Below, in pieces: positions 23,171 to 31,418 of a stretch of 47,087 bases of DNA. Below the pieces are notes generated by a model, which saw only the letters and a list, made by a program, of their open reading frames with translations, had not been told where the DNA came from and ran no database searches. The DNA is taken from the IMG/VR virus record IMGVR_UViG_3300046747_000203, positions 1 to 47,087 of that record; one strand, given 5' to 3'. Position 1 is the first letter of the stretch. Every line of letters starts with the position of its first letter. Both the position numbers and the translations under genes were made by a program. Source of the stretch: a virus.

Positions 23171-23265
23171 ACGACGGGAGCGCATGGAGATGGAGAGACA
23201 TCCCATTTCTGATTGCGCTCGCCTTCCTCGTCATCGCCGTCTGGGTCCTTCGGGAGAATGATTAA
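23167..23265 (+). CDS. 32-residue single-span membrane protein
   Basis: GTG 23167 overlaps the holin TGA (GTGA) and the frame ends at TAA directly before the adaptor ATG. It codes MNDGSAWRWRDIPF, one span (LIALAFLVIAVWVL) and a charged end. The exact fit between neighbours supports translation. Probably a lysis accessory. Confidence 0.55.
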   Translation: MNDGSAWRWRDIPFLIALAFLVIAVWVLREND

Positions 23266-23949
23266 ATGGCAGTCTTCTATACGTTCCTACAAGCCAAGCA
23301 GGAGCTTCAGTACCGGCTCGGGAACCGGACCGACCTAGGGTCCGGGAGCCAGGACCGGCTCTCCCTCTGGCTCGACGTTGCGCAGATCCAGGTCTCTTCC
23401 TGCGTCATCTCGTGCGAGACGCTGGATGTCGTCAGCTTCCCGCTCACTACCGTGCAGGGGCAGACGGAGTACAGCCTCCAGTCGATTCTCCCTCCGGCAA
23501 CGAACGTCATCGGGTTACGCGATCTCCGGAACAACACGACCGGAAACAAGATGCGCCGGTTCGACTGGCAGGAATACCGGAGCTTGAACCAGCAGGCACA
23601 GGGGCAGCCGCTCCGCTGGGCGCGGCTCGGGTATATCTTGGCGTTCGACCCGCAGCCGGACAACGAAGGCCCGTACACCATCTTCATCGACTACCGCCGG
23701 GAGCCGCAGCGAGGCATTTCGGAGCTTCCGAATCGGTTCCAGGACAGTTGGATCACGGCAGCCGAGTGGATCGGCTGGAAGGCGCTGCTCAAGCCGGAGC
23801 GGGCGCAAGCAGCGTTCGCGCTCCTCCCGGCGCAGCTCCAGACCATGCTCGCGCGGCCTCTGGACTGGGACCAGTGGGATGCCATGTGGGACAACGACCT
23901 CGGCATCAGGCCACTTGGGTTCGAGTATCCGTATCTCGTAGGGCCGTGA
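23266..23949 (+). CDS. Head-tail adaptor, P22 gp4-like
   Basis: A 227-residue protein likely to extend the portal ring and seat the tail, by analogy with P22 gp4. The N-terminal helical part (FYTFLQAKQELQYRLGNR, DRLSLWLDVAQIQVS) resembles gp4-type adaptors, followed by a beta insert (FPLTTVQGQTEYSL, LGYILAFDPQPD) and a C-terminal helical bundle (WITAAEWIGWKALL). It sits just upstream of a fibre-like gene and the gp10-like propeller gene, an order common in podoviruses. The assignment is from pattern and order, not a catalytic motif. Confidence 0.68.
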   Translation: MAVFYTFLQAKQELQYRLGNRTDLGSGSQDRLSLWLDVAQIQVSSCVISCETLDVVSFPLTTVQGQTEYSLQSILPPATNVIGLRDLRNNTTGNKMRRFDWQEYRSLNQQAQGQPLRWARLGYILAFDPQPDNEGPYTIFIDYRREPQRGISELPNRFQDSWITAAEWIGWKALLKPERAQAAFALLPAQLQTMLARPLDWDQWDAMWDNDLGIRPLGFEYPYLVGP

Positions 23950-23953
23950 CCGG

Positions 23954-24697
23954 GTGGCAACGCAATATCGAAAGGACGCCTCGACCGTCCTGAACATCCT
24001 CCTCCCCCGTCTCCCGGCTTCTAAGCCGTCGGACTGGTCGGAGAAGAGCTCGTTCGACTGGGCGAAGGGACTCCTTCGGAGCCTGGATTCGTTCTTCGCA
24101 ATCGTCCACCGGATTCAGGACAACGGGACGGACCAGCCGCTTCGGGCAAAGCTCAACTTCCTCGGAGCCTCCGTTACGGACGACCTCACGAGCGACGCGA
24201 TTCAGGTATCGATTGCCGGAGGCGCAGGGGCGGCTCCGAAGAACGCTAGCTACATCTGCGTATCGCTGAACGGGGACTTGACTGCGGAGCGGACGCTCTT
24301 TGCCGGGGACGGCCTCACGTCCACGGACAGCGGAGCGGGCGCAAACTTCACGCTCCAGGTCGGCGCGGGGACTGGTCTGAACGTCCAGGCAGACGTCGTG
24401 AACCTCGCCAATACCGCAGTCACGCCGACGACCTACGGGGACGCAACGCACGTCGGCCAGTTCACCGTGGACCAGCAGGGACGGCTGACGGCCGCAGCGC
24501 CGATCGCCATCACTCACCCGGTGCCGACGGTCGTCGGGCAAGCCTATATCGTGTCAGGGCTCCCGGCTGCGCCGCCGCAGGGGACGCGCGCGTGGGTGAC
24601 GGACGCGACTGCGCCGGTCTTCCTGACCCCTCTCGTCGGACTCGGTGGCGTGGTGTGTCCGGCCTTCTATGACGGAACGAATTGGGTGGCGGCTTGA
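23954..24697 (+). CDS. Tail-fibre-like protein
   Basis: A 247-residue protein starting at GTG 23954. The N-terminal ~70 residues are helical; the rest is beta-rich Ser/Thr/Gly/Ala sequence. TTYGDATHVGQFTVDQQGRL with TAAAPIAI is a very typical phage tail-fibre repeat (G-A-T-V-Q-TVD-QGR-TAA). The C-terminus (FYDGTNWVAA) is like a fibre tip module. Its TGA overlaps TTG 24694 of the propeller gene. Position between adaptor and propeller suggests a short spike or fibre bound to the tail knob. Confidence 0.72.
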   Translation: MATQYRKDASTVLNILLPRLPASKPSDWSEKSSFDWAKGLLRSLDSFFAIVHRIQDNGTDQPLRAKLNFLGASVTDDLTSDAIQVSIAGGAGAAPKNASYICVSLNGDLTAERTLFAGDGLTSTDSGAGANFTLQVGAGTGLNVQADVVNLANTAVTPTTYGDATHVGQFTVDQQGRLTAAAPIAITHPVPTVVGQAYIVSGLPAAPPQGTRAWVTDATAPVFLTPLVGLGGVVCPAFYDGTNWVAA

Positions 24698-27426
24698 CGA
24701 TCGAAAACAAACAGCTTCCGTTCCAAGGAATGAGCGATCACGACGCGCTCCAACTCGAGCCGCAGTTCGCGGCGAACGTCCGGAACGTGCGCTCCTTCCG
24801 GGAGCGAATCGTTCGGTCTCCGGGTGGGACTCTTCTCGCTCCGCCTCCGGACCCGTCTGCTGGGAACCCCGGCTACGGAGCCGTAGTCGGGACGTTCACG
24901 AAACAGGCGGGGACGGGGAATCAGACAGTCTCGCACTCCCTCGGGCACGCCCCATCTGCGCTCATACTCTATTCCGTCGGAACGACCACGTCGGACAGCG
25001 TCGTAGCGAACTACCACTGTGGCTTCGGATTCACCGACGGGACCACGTCGCGGTCGGTCTGCTCGGCGCAGCTCGACAACATCGCAACGGGTGGGGCCAC
25101 CGGACCGAGTCCCGGCGCGCGGCGAATGACCGCAACGCTCCTCCAACTCTGCAACAGCACGGGCTCGGCGACCGTCCTATCGTCGGCAACGTTCGTATCG
25201 TTCTCGTCGTCGAACTTCATCGTCAACTGGACCACGAATGACGGCCAGCCCGCCCAGATCAACTACATCATCATCGGTGCGACCAACGTGCACGCGAAGG
25301 TGATCGGCTGGCGGCAGGACGGCACGACCTCGAACCAGGTCATCACAGGGGCGGGTTTCAAGCCTCAAGTCGTGATCCACTTGATGAACGATGCTCCGAG
25401 CCTCCCGTTTGGCGGCTCGGCCGAGCGGCTCACCATCGGGGCGATGGACGATGCGGGTAGGCAATTCGCCTACGGTTCGAACGCTCAGGCCACCTCTTCT
25501 GACCACGAGTCGGGGAGTGCGCTCCGGACGGACTGCTGCCTCGTGTCCTACGGAGAAACGACATTCCCGACGCCGCACAATTTTGCGTCATACGTGTCGA
25601 TGGATACCGATGGGTTCACGGTAACGAACTCGGCACCGACTGGCCCGAGCTTCCCCCCGAACTACTTCGTTGGGAGCCTGTGCTTGAACGGACTCGACTT
25701 CGCGCGGGTCGGCACGTTCAATCGCACGACCGCGTCCGCGCCGACGAGGCAGGACGTGACGGGACTCGGCTTTATGCCGGTAGCCACCATGCTCGTCGAG
25801 TGCGGGAGCAACAACAACAGTGTCAGCGTCGGGGCAGCGGACACCGTGAGCCAGTTCTCCGCTGCTTACTATACGGCCGAGGGCGGGAGCCGAACGAGCA
25901 CCGTATCCTATACGACCGCGCAGCGGGCACTCGTCGACATCACGTCCCCGGAGGCCTCGCGGGTCGCAAACGCGATCGGAACCCTAATCGCGTACAACGC
26001 TGACGGATTCACGCTGAACTATACCGTTACCAATTCGCGCGCGGCCCCCGTCGGCTACGTGGCGCTGAAGTTCGCGTCCTCCACGGGCGGCCTTATCGGT
26101 ATCCCCAGGAATTACCCGGAAGTCTACGTCGACCCGTCCGGTCCGGCTACCCAGAAGTACGTGATGCTGACTCACAAGTCGGCCTTCATTTATACCCCCT
26201 CGACCCCTTCGACGGGTGTCTTCACGCCGACCGCCGAGGCATACACCGGGAACCAGTACCAGCGCTTCTCGATCGCGAACACGCAGGGAATCGCTGCGTG
26301 GAGCCAGGGAGTGGACAATATCCGCGAGTGGGACGGAACGAACTTCTCCGCGCTCGTCACGAGCGGACAGGACCACGCCGCACGGGCACTCATATCGTTC
26401 GCGGACCGGATCGTCTCCATTCGCCCCTACTTCGGCGGAGCGGACCATCCGACACAGATCCGGTGGTGCATCAACGGGGACGTGAACGACTGGAACGGGA
26501 CGGGAAGCGGAGTGCTCGAGATCATCGAGACGTCACAGGACCCGCTGATAACGGGCTTTGTCCTCGCGGACCGAGCGTTCCTAGCCAAGCGCCGGGAGAT
26601 CATCGAGCTTCTCTACACCGGCACACTCAGCCCCGTCTTCGGCACGGTCCCCCGGATACGCGGTATGGGAGTCCTCGCTCCCCACTCGGTGGCACTCGCG
26701 GAGCAGCTCGCTTTCTGGCTCGGACCAGACGATGTCTACATGTTCGACGGGTCCACGCTGACGGCTATCGGCGAGCGGATGTACAACACCATTACGAGCT
26801 TCATCAACTACCAGAACCTCGACGTCGTTCAGGGGGCCGTGTACACGCCGGACTCCCAGTACCATCTGGTCATCCCGCCGTACAAATTTGTGTACGACTA
26901 CCGGAGGGACATCTGGGACTGGGACGACGTCTACGACTTCCAGGCTATCGGGACTTACAACGTCGGGGACGGGAACAACTTCACCGCCGATATCGACAAG
27001 TCGGAATTCATCGTAGTCGGGGATTCTTCGGCGCAGACGACGCGTGTGGACTTCCAGGTGACGGGCTGGCTCGGAGCTCCAATCGACTCCTACTTCGAGA
27101 CGAAGGACTATACCGCCGACGACATCGGGCGGCAGGCCGGGCAGATGGGGCGGTTCTCCGTCTCCCTGTGGGACCTGAACTCGCTCCGAGAGGTGCGGTT
27201 CCAGGGGCCTCCAGGGAACATCGTCGAGGTCGGAATATCGCTTGACCGGGGGGCAACCTGGGAGCTTTGGCCTGTGACGATCAATCAGTTCGGAGTCGGA
27301 GCAGCGTGGTTCCAGCGGGCGTTCAGTATTGTGCGGTTCCGGTTCCGGGACTTCGGTACGGACAGCTACGAGATTCGCGGGCAATGGGGATTCGATGTAG
27401 AACAAGCCGGGTACAACATCGCGTGA
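24694..27426 (+). CDS. Tail propeller protein, P22 gp10-like, with domain insertion
   Basis: A 910-residue protein. Residues 1-60 (NVRNVRSFRERIVRSPGGTL) and about 466-910 form the podovirus tail-hub or DNA-stabilisation protein; diagnostic stretches are FADRIVSI, QIRWCINGDVNDWNG, LADRAFLAKRREIIELLYTG and RIRGMGVLAPHSVALAEQL followed by FWLGPDDVYMFDG. Between them, about residues 62-462, lie three tandem copies of a ~135-residue beta domain not normally part of this protein. TTG 24694 overlaps the previous TGA; ATG 24730 is an alternative. The protein should plug the portal channel after packaging. The inserted domains would project from the tail as extra receptor-binding modules. Confidence 0.8.
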   Translation: MTIENKQLPFQGMSDHDALQLEPQFAANVRNVRSFRERIVRSPGGTLLAPPPDPSAGNPGYGAVVGTFTKQAGTGNQTVSHSLGHAPSALILYSVGTTTSDSVVANYHCGFGFTDGTTSRSVCSAQLDNIATGGATGPSPGARRMTATLLQLCNSTGSATVLSSATFVSFSSSNFIVNWTTNDGQPAQINYIIIGATNVHAKVIGWRQDGTTSNQVITGAGFKPQVVIHLMNDAPSLPFGGSAERLTIGAMDDAGRQFAYGSNAQATSSDHESGSALRTDCCLVSYGETTFPTPHNFASYVSMDTDGFTVTNSAPTGPSFPPNYFVGSLCLNGLDFARVGTFNRTTASAPTRQDVTGLGFMPVATMLVECGSNNNSVSVGAADTVSQFSAAYYTAEGGSRTSTVSYTTAQRALVDITSPEASRVANAIGTLIAYNADGFTLNYTVTNSRAAPVGYVALKFASSTGGLIGIPRNYPEVYVDPSGPATQKYVMLTHKSAFIYTPSTPSTGVFTPTAEAYTGNQYQRFSIANTQGIAAWSQGVDNIREWDGTNFSALVTSGQDHAARALISFADRIVSIRPYFGGADHPTQIRWCINGDVNDWNGTGSGVLEIIETSQDPLITGFVLADRAFLAKRREIIELLYTGTLSPVFGTVPRIRGMGVLAPHSVALAEQLAFWLGPDDVYMFDGSTLTAIGERMYNTITSFINYQNLDVVQGAVYTPDSQYHLVIPPYKFVYDYRRDIWDWDDVYDFQAIGTYNVGDGNNFTADIDKSEFIVVGDSSAQTTRVDFQVTGWLGAPIDSYFETKDYTADDIGRQAGQMGRFSVSLWDLNSLREVRFQGPPGNIVEVGISLDRGATWELWPVTINQFGVGAAWFQRAFSIVRFRFRDFGTDSYEIRGQWGFDVEQAGYNIA

Positions 27427-27854
27427 GATTCAAGACGGAGAAGATAGATGGCGGACTCAGATTCACGGCCCCGGACGGCTGGGTCGATCTCCAGCTCCTC
27501 GACGACGGCAGGGCTTACGTCTTCCTCGGCACCTACAACGGGACCATCCCGGAAGTATTCGGGGCGAGACTTTGGCGTCTGCTTCATGATGGGACCCCTG
27601 AGCTCGGCCTCCGCGTGGTGGCGTATGATGACGCTCAGGACCCGTTTATTGAGCGAGTGCTGATCGCCGCGGGATTCTCGAAAGATGGAATCCGGCGCGG
27701 GTGGCACGCCGATGGTCAAGACGGTGTAATCTATAGTATTCTCGCCTCGGAGCTTCGCTTTGAAATCAAGGAGCCGGTAGATGATGGAAACGGACAGGTT
27801 GGGGAGGCTGCTGAACCTCTGGACGCAGGAAATGCGGGGGCTCCCCTCTCATAA
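27423..27854 (+). CDS. GNAT-like protein
   Basis: A 143-residue protein, GTG overlapping the propeller TGA (GTGA). The first 40 residues are beta strands (FTAPDGWVDLQLLDDGRAYV); then VVAYDDAQDPFIERVLIAAG followed by FSKDGIRRGW resembles the C-terminal acetyl-CoA region of GNAT acyltransferases (n-A--lYe--GF--eG--r). The Q/R-x-x-G-x-G pyrophosphate loop is not clear, so catalysis is uncertain. GNAT-like proteins occur next to internal virion proteins in some T7-like phages, and ejection-type genes follow here. The last 74 bases overlap the next gene. Confidence 0.55.
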   Translation: MRFKTEKIDGGLRFTAPDGWVDLQLLDDGRAYVFLGTYNGTIPEVFGARLWRLLHDGTPELGLRVVAYDDAQDPFIERVLIAAGFSKDGIRRGWHADGQDGVIYSILASELRFEIKEPVDDGNGQVGEAAEPLDAGNAGAPLS

Positions 27855-28080
27855 CGCCGACTCCTACTTTCAGGGCCAGAACCCGATGGATGCCCTAGCC
27901 GGGCTCCAGCAGCTCCACGGCGGGGCGCAGGGAGCCGGGCAAGACCCGCTCCAGATGCTCCGGTTTCTCCAACTCGGGAATCAGATCCAGGGAGAGATGG
28001 GCCACGGGCAAGACGATCAGGTGATGCAGCTCATCCAGGCTCTACTCGGGCCGGGCGGCGCGGCGAATAAAGCGAGGTAA
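27781..28080 (+). CDS. Small Gln/Gly-rich structural protein
   Basis: A 99-residue protein (Gln, Gly, Leu, Met-rich: DALAGLQQLHGGAQGAGQD, QMLRFLQLGNQIQGEMGH). ATG-ATG at 27781 lies within the preceding gene, an overlap of 74 bases, unusually long here. Composition links it to the following ejection-type proteins. No family recognised. Confidence 0.55.
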   Translation: MMETDRLGRLLNLWTQEMRGLPSHNADSYFQGQNPMDALAGLQQLHGGAQGAGQDPLQMLRFLQLGNQIQGEMGHGQDDQVMQLIQALLGPGGAANKAR

Positions 28081-28082
28081 TT

Positions 28083-28685
28083 GTGGCGAATTTCTTTCAG
28101 CCAGGCGATTCCAAGGGAACCCAGAACACCTCGACGACGCCGTCTCCGGCCGACCAGGCGCTGGCGAAGTTCCGGGCGGCGATTCTCGCGCATGTCCTGA
28201 ACTACCAGGGACAGCCCCGGACTGGGTTCTCTCAGTTCGCGGGTGGCGCTCCTGTGTCGCCGAAGCTGCCTCCGAACCTCGGGGCAGGACTCCCGGATCT
28301 CCTTCAGGCAATGAGCCAGCCGGGTGCCTTCACCCGCAATGCATCCCAGGAGCTTTCAGGCCACGGGCCGACCCCGTCGATGGCGAGCGACATCGGACAG
28401 GGCCTAGGGCTCCTGAGCCTCCTCAGTTCGACGGGCGTGCTCGGGGCGGGGGCAAGGGGAGCCGGAGACATCTTCGACTTCATTCGAGGCCTCCCCTCGA
28501 GCAATCTAAACCTCGGCCCGACCACCGGATCGAGCCCCGGAATGAATGCTTACGGCACCGCGAACGACAACACTCTCGCTGGCCTCGGCACGGTCGGCTC
28601 TCCGACGGATCAAGTGCCCTATGCGGGCGCGGGAGACTCCGGGGCTAGCCTACTAGCGAGCATCCTCGGGTACGGCAGCTACTAA
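28083..28685 (+). CDS. Ejection-type internal protein (small)
   Basis: A 200-residue Gly/Ser/Ala/Pro-rich protein of low complexity with hydrophobic patches (LLQAMSQPGAFT, GQGLGLLSLLSSTGVLGAGA). Such sequence is typical of podovirus proteins injected with the DNA. GTG 28083 lies 2 bases after the previous stop. The next gene starts directly after its TAA. Confidence 0.5.
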   Translation: MANFFQPGDSKGTQNTSTTPSPADQALAKFRAAILAHVLNYQGQPRTGFSQFAGGAPVSPKLPPNLGAGLPDLLQAMSQPGAFTRNASQELSGHGPTPSMASDIGQGLGLLSLLSSTGVLGAGARGAGDIFDFIRGLPSSNLNLGPTTGSSPGMNAYGTANDNTLAGLGTVGSPTDQVPYAGAGDSGASLLASILGYGSY

Positions 28686-29600
28686 GTGGCGGACGTAGCC
28701 GCAGCGCCGAGTCCGGAGCAGGCGTCTAACCCGCTCTTCCAGCAGCTGGCGAGCCGCTACGGCGTCAACGCAGCGCTCGCGCTCCTGCCGCTCTTCAGCG
28801 GCGACTCGAGCACGGCTTCCAAGGCGTTCGCTGGCGGGTCTCTCGCGGGCTCTGGTGCTCAGGCAGCGGGTGCCCTGGGGGGCAGTCCGGCGCTAGCGAG
28901 CCTAGGATCGAAGATCGGCACGGGACTCGGCCTCGCTGGGCTCGGCTACAACGCCTACCAGACGCTCAACAACCCGAACCTCGACGCGGCCCACAAAGGG
29001 GCGGCAATCGGAGAAAACGTCGGGGGCCTCGGGGCTACGTATTTGTACGGAGGCTACGGGGCTCTGCCGGCTATCGCGACTGCGCTCGGGAACCAGTTCC
29101 AGAAGTCGGGGAGTCCGCAGGTTCAGGGACTCGGCCGGGGCCTCACGACCGCGGGGCATCCCGTGGCGGACGTCACGAAATCCCCATTCAACACGAGCGG
29201 AGCGAAGCAGTTCACCGAGACGATGGTGCTCGGTGGGCCGGCTGGGATGGCCCTCTCGAATGCGATCGGCTTCAACCCGTTCGAGCCGACGCCCACGAAG
29301 GGGACGGAGTTTCGGACGGGAATGCAGTCGATCTTCTCGAAACTGGGACTCCCTGGGTTCAACCGGGCGGATGCGAACGTCTATACGGCGGGTGCTGACC
29401 CGGCTTCTTTCTACGCGAAGTACAACCCGCAAGCGGTATCCGATGCTCAGAAGCTCGGGACGCTGCTCGCGCAGTATTCTCCGCACGGGAAGAACAACCA
29501 GGATTACTCGACGCAGACCCAGAACATCCTTCTCAACACGTTCGGCAACAACATCAGCGGGCAGATGCCCGACATACTGAAAAAGCTCGGCGTTTCGTGA
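28686..29600 (+). CDS. Ejection-type internal protein
   Basis: A 304-residue Gly/Ala-rich protein starting at GTG immediately after the previous TAA. Glycine-zipper-like hydrophobic stretches (GSLAGSGAQAAGALGG, GTGLGLAGLGYNAYQTL, VGGLGATYLYGGYGALPA) suggest membrane insertion. The C-terminal third is more polar (YNPQAVSDAQKLGTLLAQYS). This pattern fits pilot or ejection proteins that form a channel through the host envelope. Function is inferred from composition and position. Confidence 0.55.
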   Translation: MADVAAAPSPEQASNPLFQQLASRYGVNAALALLPLFSGDSSTASKAFAGGSLAGSGAQAAGALGGSPALASLGSKIGTGLGLAGLGYNAYQTLNNPNLDAAHKGAAIGENVGGLGATYLYGGYGALPAIATALGNQFQKSGSPQVQGLGRGLTTAGHPVADVTKSPFNTSGAKQFTETMVLGGPAGMALSNAIGFNPFEPTPTKGTEFRTGMQSIFSKLGLPGFNRADANVYTAGADPASFYAKYNPQAVSDAQKLGTLLAQYSPHGKNNQDYSTQTQNILLNTFGNNISGQMPDILKKLGVS

Positions 29601-29612
29601 TAAAGGAAGATC

Positions 29613-30137
29613 ATGGCGACTGACCTGTTCGGACAAAATGGGATGATGTCCTTCCCGACGACCGCCTGGAACAGCGGCGTGAATCCGACGGCGAACCTCG
29701 GACCCCCGACGACTCAGGGGAACGTGTCGTTTGGCCCACGAGGCCCCCAGGAAACGCTCATGGACAAGTTCTTCGGCGGGGCGCTCACGGGACAGGGCGG
29801 TGGGCCGGTCGGGAACATGCTCTACTCGCTCGGGCAAGGCATCCTGCCGAAGCCGATGCAGGACATGATAACCGGGACCACGAACGACCAGTTCGGGAAG
29901 CTCGGCGCACGGTTCGGTACGGATCTCGGCACGGCGGTCTCTCGAGGGCTCGGGCAGGCGGGCTCTACGCAAGCGCTCAACGCCATCAACTCGATCATCG
30001 GCCTCGGCGGAACGACGGCTGGGTTCGAGTTCCAGCGTGGAGAAAACGGCATGAACCGGGCGCTCCAGGAGTTTCTCCAGGGGAACAACCAGGACTCCAC
30101 GATGCAGCTCCTACAGATGCTCCTCGGCGGCGGTTGA
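29613..30137 (+). CDS. Ejection-type internal protein
   Basis: A 174-residue Gly/Gln/Asn-rich protein. ATG 29613 follows AAGGAAG. Segments NMLYSLGQGILPKPMQDMIT and LGTAVSRGLGQAGSTQALNA resemble its neighbours, so the block at 27781-31418 may have arisen in part by duplication. It ends with TGA then TAG just before the next ATG. Confidence 0.52.
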   Translation: MATDLFGQNGMMSFPTTAWNSGVNPTANLGPPTTQGNVSFGPRGPQETLMDKFFGGALTGQGGGPVGNMLYSLGQGILPKPMQDMITGTTNDQFGKLGARFGTDLGTAVSRGLGQAGSTQALNAINSIIGLGGTTAGFEFQRGENGMNRALQEFLQGNNQDSTMQLLQMLLGGG

Positions 30138-30140
30138 TAG

Positions 30141-31418
30141 ATGAACCTGTTCGACTTCATGGCCGCCAATAACGGCCCCCAGCAGCAGCAGGACCCCGCT
30201 GACATGCTCGGCGGTGGTGGAGTCGGGCTCTCTCACGGGGACGCCATGACGCTGTCGCTCCTGAATGCGATGCAGCAGCAGGCGCAGGCCGGGACGCAGC
30301 GGACGGCTTCTCCGATCGGGTCCATTGCTCAGTCGCTCGGGCCGCTTCTGGCTGCACCGATTCAGGCTCAGCAGATGGAGCAGCAGTCGATGCTCCAGGG
30401 GCTTCTCCTTCGGGCGAAGATCGCGAGCCTCCTCGGGAAGGATCAAGCGGACCCGGCCGATGCGGCATACAAGACGGCGCAGACGCGGAACCTCAACGCG
30501 GAGGCGACGCTACATGAGAACGAGGCGAAGGACCCGCTTGCGAGCCTGAAGCTCGGCGGAGAAGATCGCCTCATTGCCCAGAACCTACAGGCACAGGGCA
30601 TCCAGCCGACCGCTCCGAACATCCTGAAGTACAAGGAAGACCAGCAGCTAAGGAACGACCAGCGCTTCATCGAGCGTTCAAACGCAATCACTCAGAATGC
30701 GCTCGCTACGCGGGACGCGGACGCCCAGGCGAAGCGCCTCATTGCCCCAGCAGACTCGCTCCCGGAGAACAAGGGCTACACGGTCCTCGATCTCAATACC
30801 GGGAAGCCAGCGCGTGTTTCGCAGGGACAATTGGATGACCCATCGAGTCAGTACGCGAAGTTCAGCACCAAGGACATGCAGATCATCAACGGGGCGAAGG
30901 TCATCGCGCAGCAGACCGCGCGCCTGAAGGAGCTTATCCCCAAGATTCTCCCGGAGAATCGAGTCTGGGCACCGCTCTCTCTCGTCGGGCAATCGATGTC
31001 CTCGGACGAGCAAACCGGCAAGGATACGGGCGAGTTCGACAACCTGGCCGACATCACGAACATTCAGGGCATCAAGGAGTTCGTTGCCGGGCGCGGGCCG
31101 AACCAGACAGAGATCAACAACATCGGCCCCATCCACCGCTCGGTGGACAATCAGGCGCGGGCTCTCGGTAAGGTGGAGGCGCTAGAGGGGACGATCCGCA
31201 GGGAACTGGCCGCCCGAGGCATCAACCCGGAAGCCTTCTTCAAGCAACCGGCTGCATCGCTATCCGTCGCTCCTCGGGGTGGGGCACAAGCAACCCCGTC
31301 TCGACTGGATGAGGCGAGTAAGACCATCGAATGGCTCCGGGCTAATAAGACTCCGAAGGCCGAGGCTGCGAAGTTCCTGAAGACTCTCTACGGGGACCTC
31401 TCCGTCGATATCCAGTAA
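30141..31418 (+). CDS. Ejection-type / internal virion protein
   Basis: A 425-residue protein. The first 100 residues are Gln/Ala/Gly-rich (QQQQDPADML, LLNAMQQQAQAG); the middle and C-terminus are charged helical sequence (KYKEDQQLRNDQRFIER, IIQQ-like helices near MQIINGAKVIAQQTARLKEL). Long helical proteins in this position are internal virion proteins that cross the envelope with the genome. Its TAA shares the ATG of the next gene (TAATG). Confidence 0.58.
   Translation: MNLFDFMAANNGPQQQQDPADMLGGGGVGLSHGDAMTLSLLNAMQQQAQAGTQRTASPIGSIAQSLGPLLAAPIQAQQMEQQSMLQGLLLRAKIASLLGKDQADPADAAYKTAQTRNLNAEATLHENEAKDPLASLKLGGEDRLIAQNLQAQGIQPTAPNILKYKEDQQLRNDQRFIERSNAITQNALATRDADAQAKRLIAPADSLPENKGYTVLDLNTGKPARVSQGQLDDPSSQYAKFSTKDMQIINGAKVIAQQTARLKELIPKILPENRVWAPLSLVGQSMSSDEQTGKDTGEFDNLADITNIQGIKEFVAGRGPNQTEINNIGPIHRSVDNQARALGKVEALEGTIRRELAARGINPEAFFKQPAASLSVAPRGGAQATPSRLDEASKTIEWLRANKTPKAEAAKFLKTLYGDLSVDIQ

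Noticed and set aside
28902-29972. Minus-strand open frame of 356 codons opposite the ejection genes
   Set aside because: It spans two plus-strand genes and has shadow-like composition.
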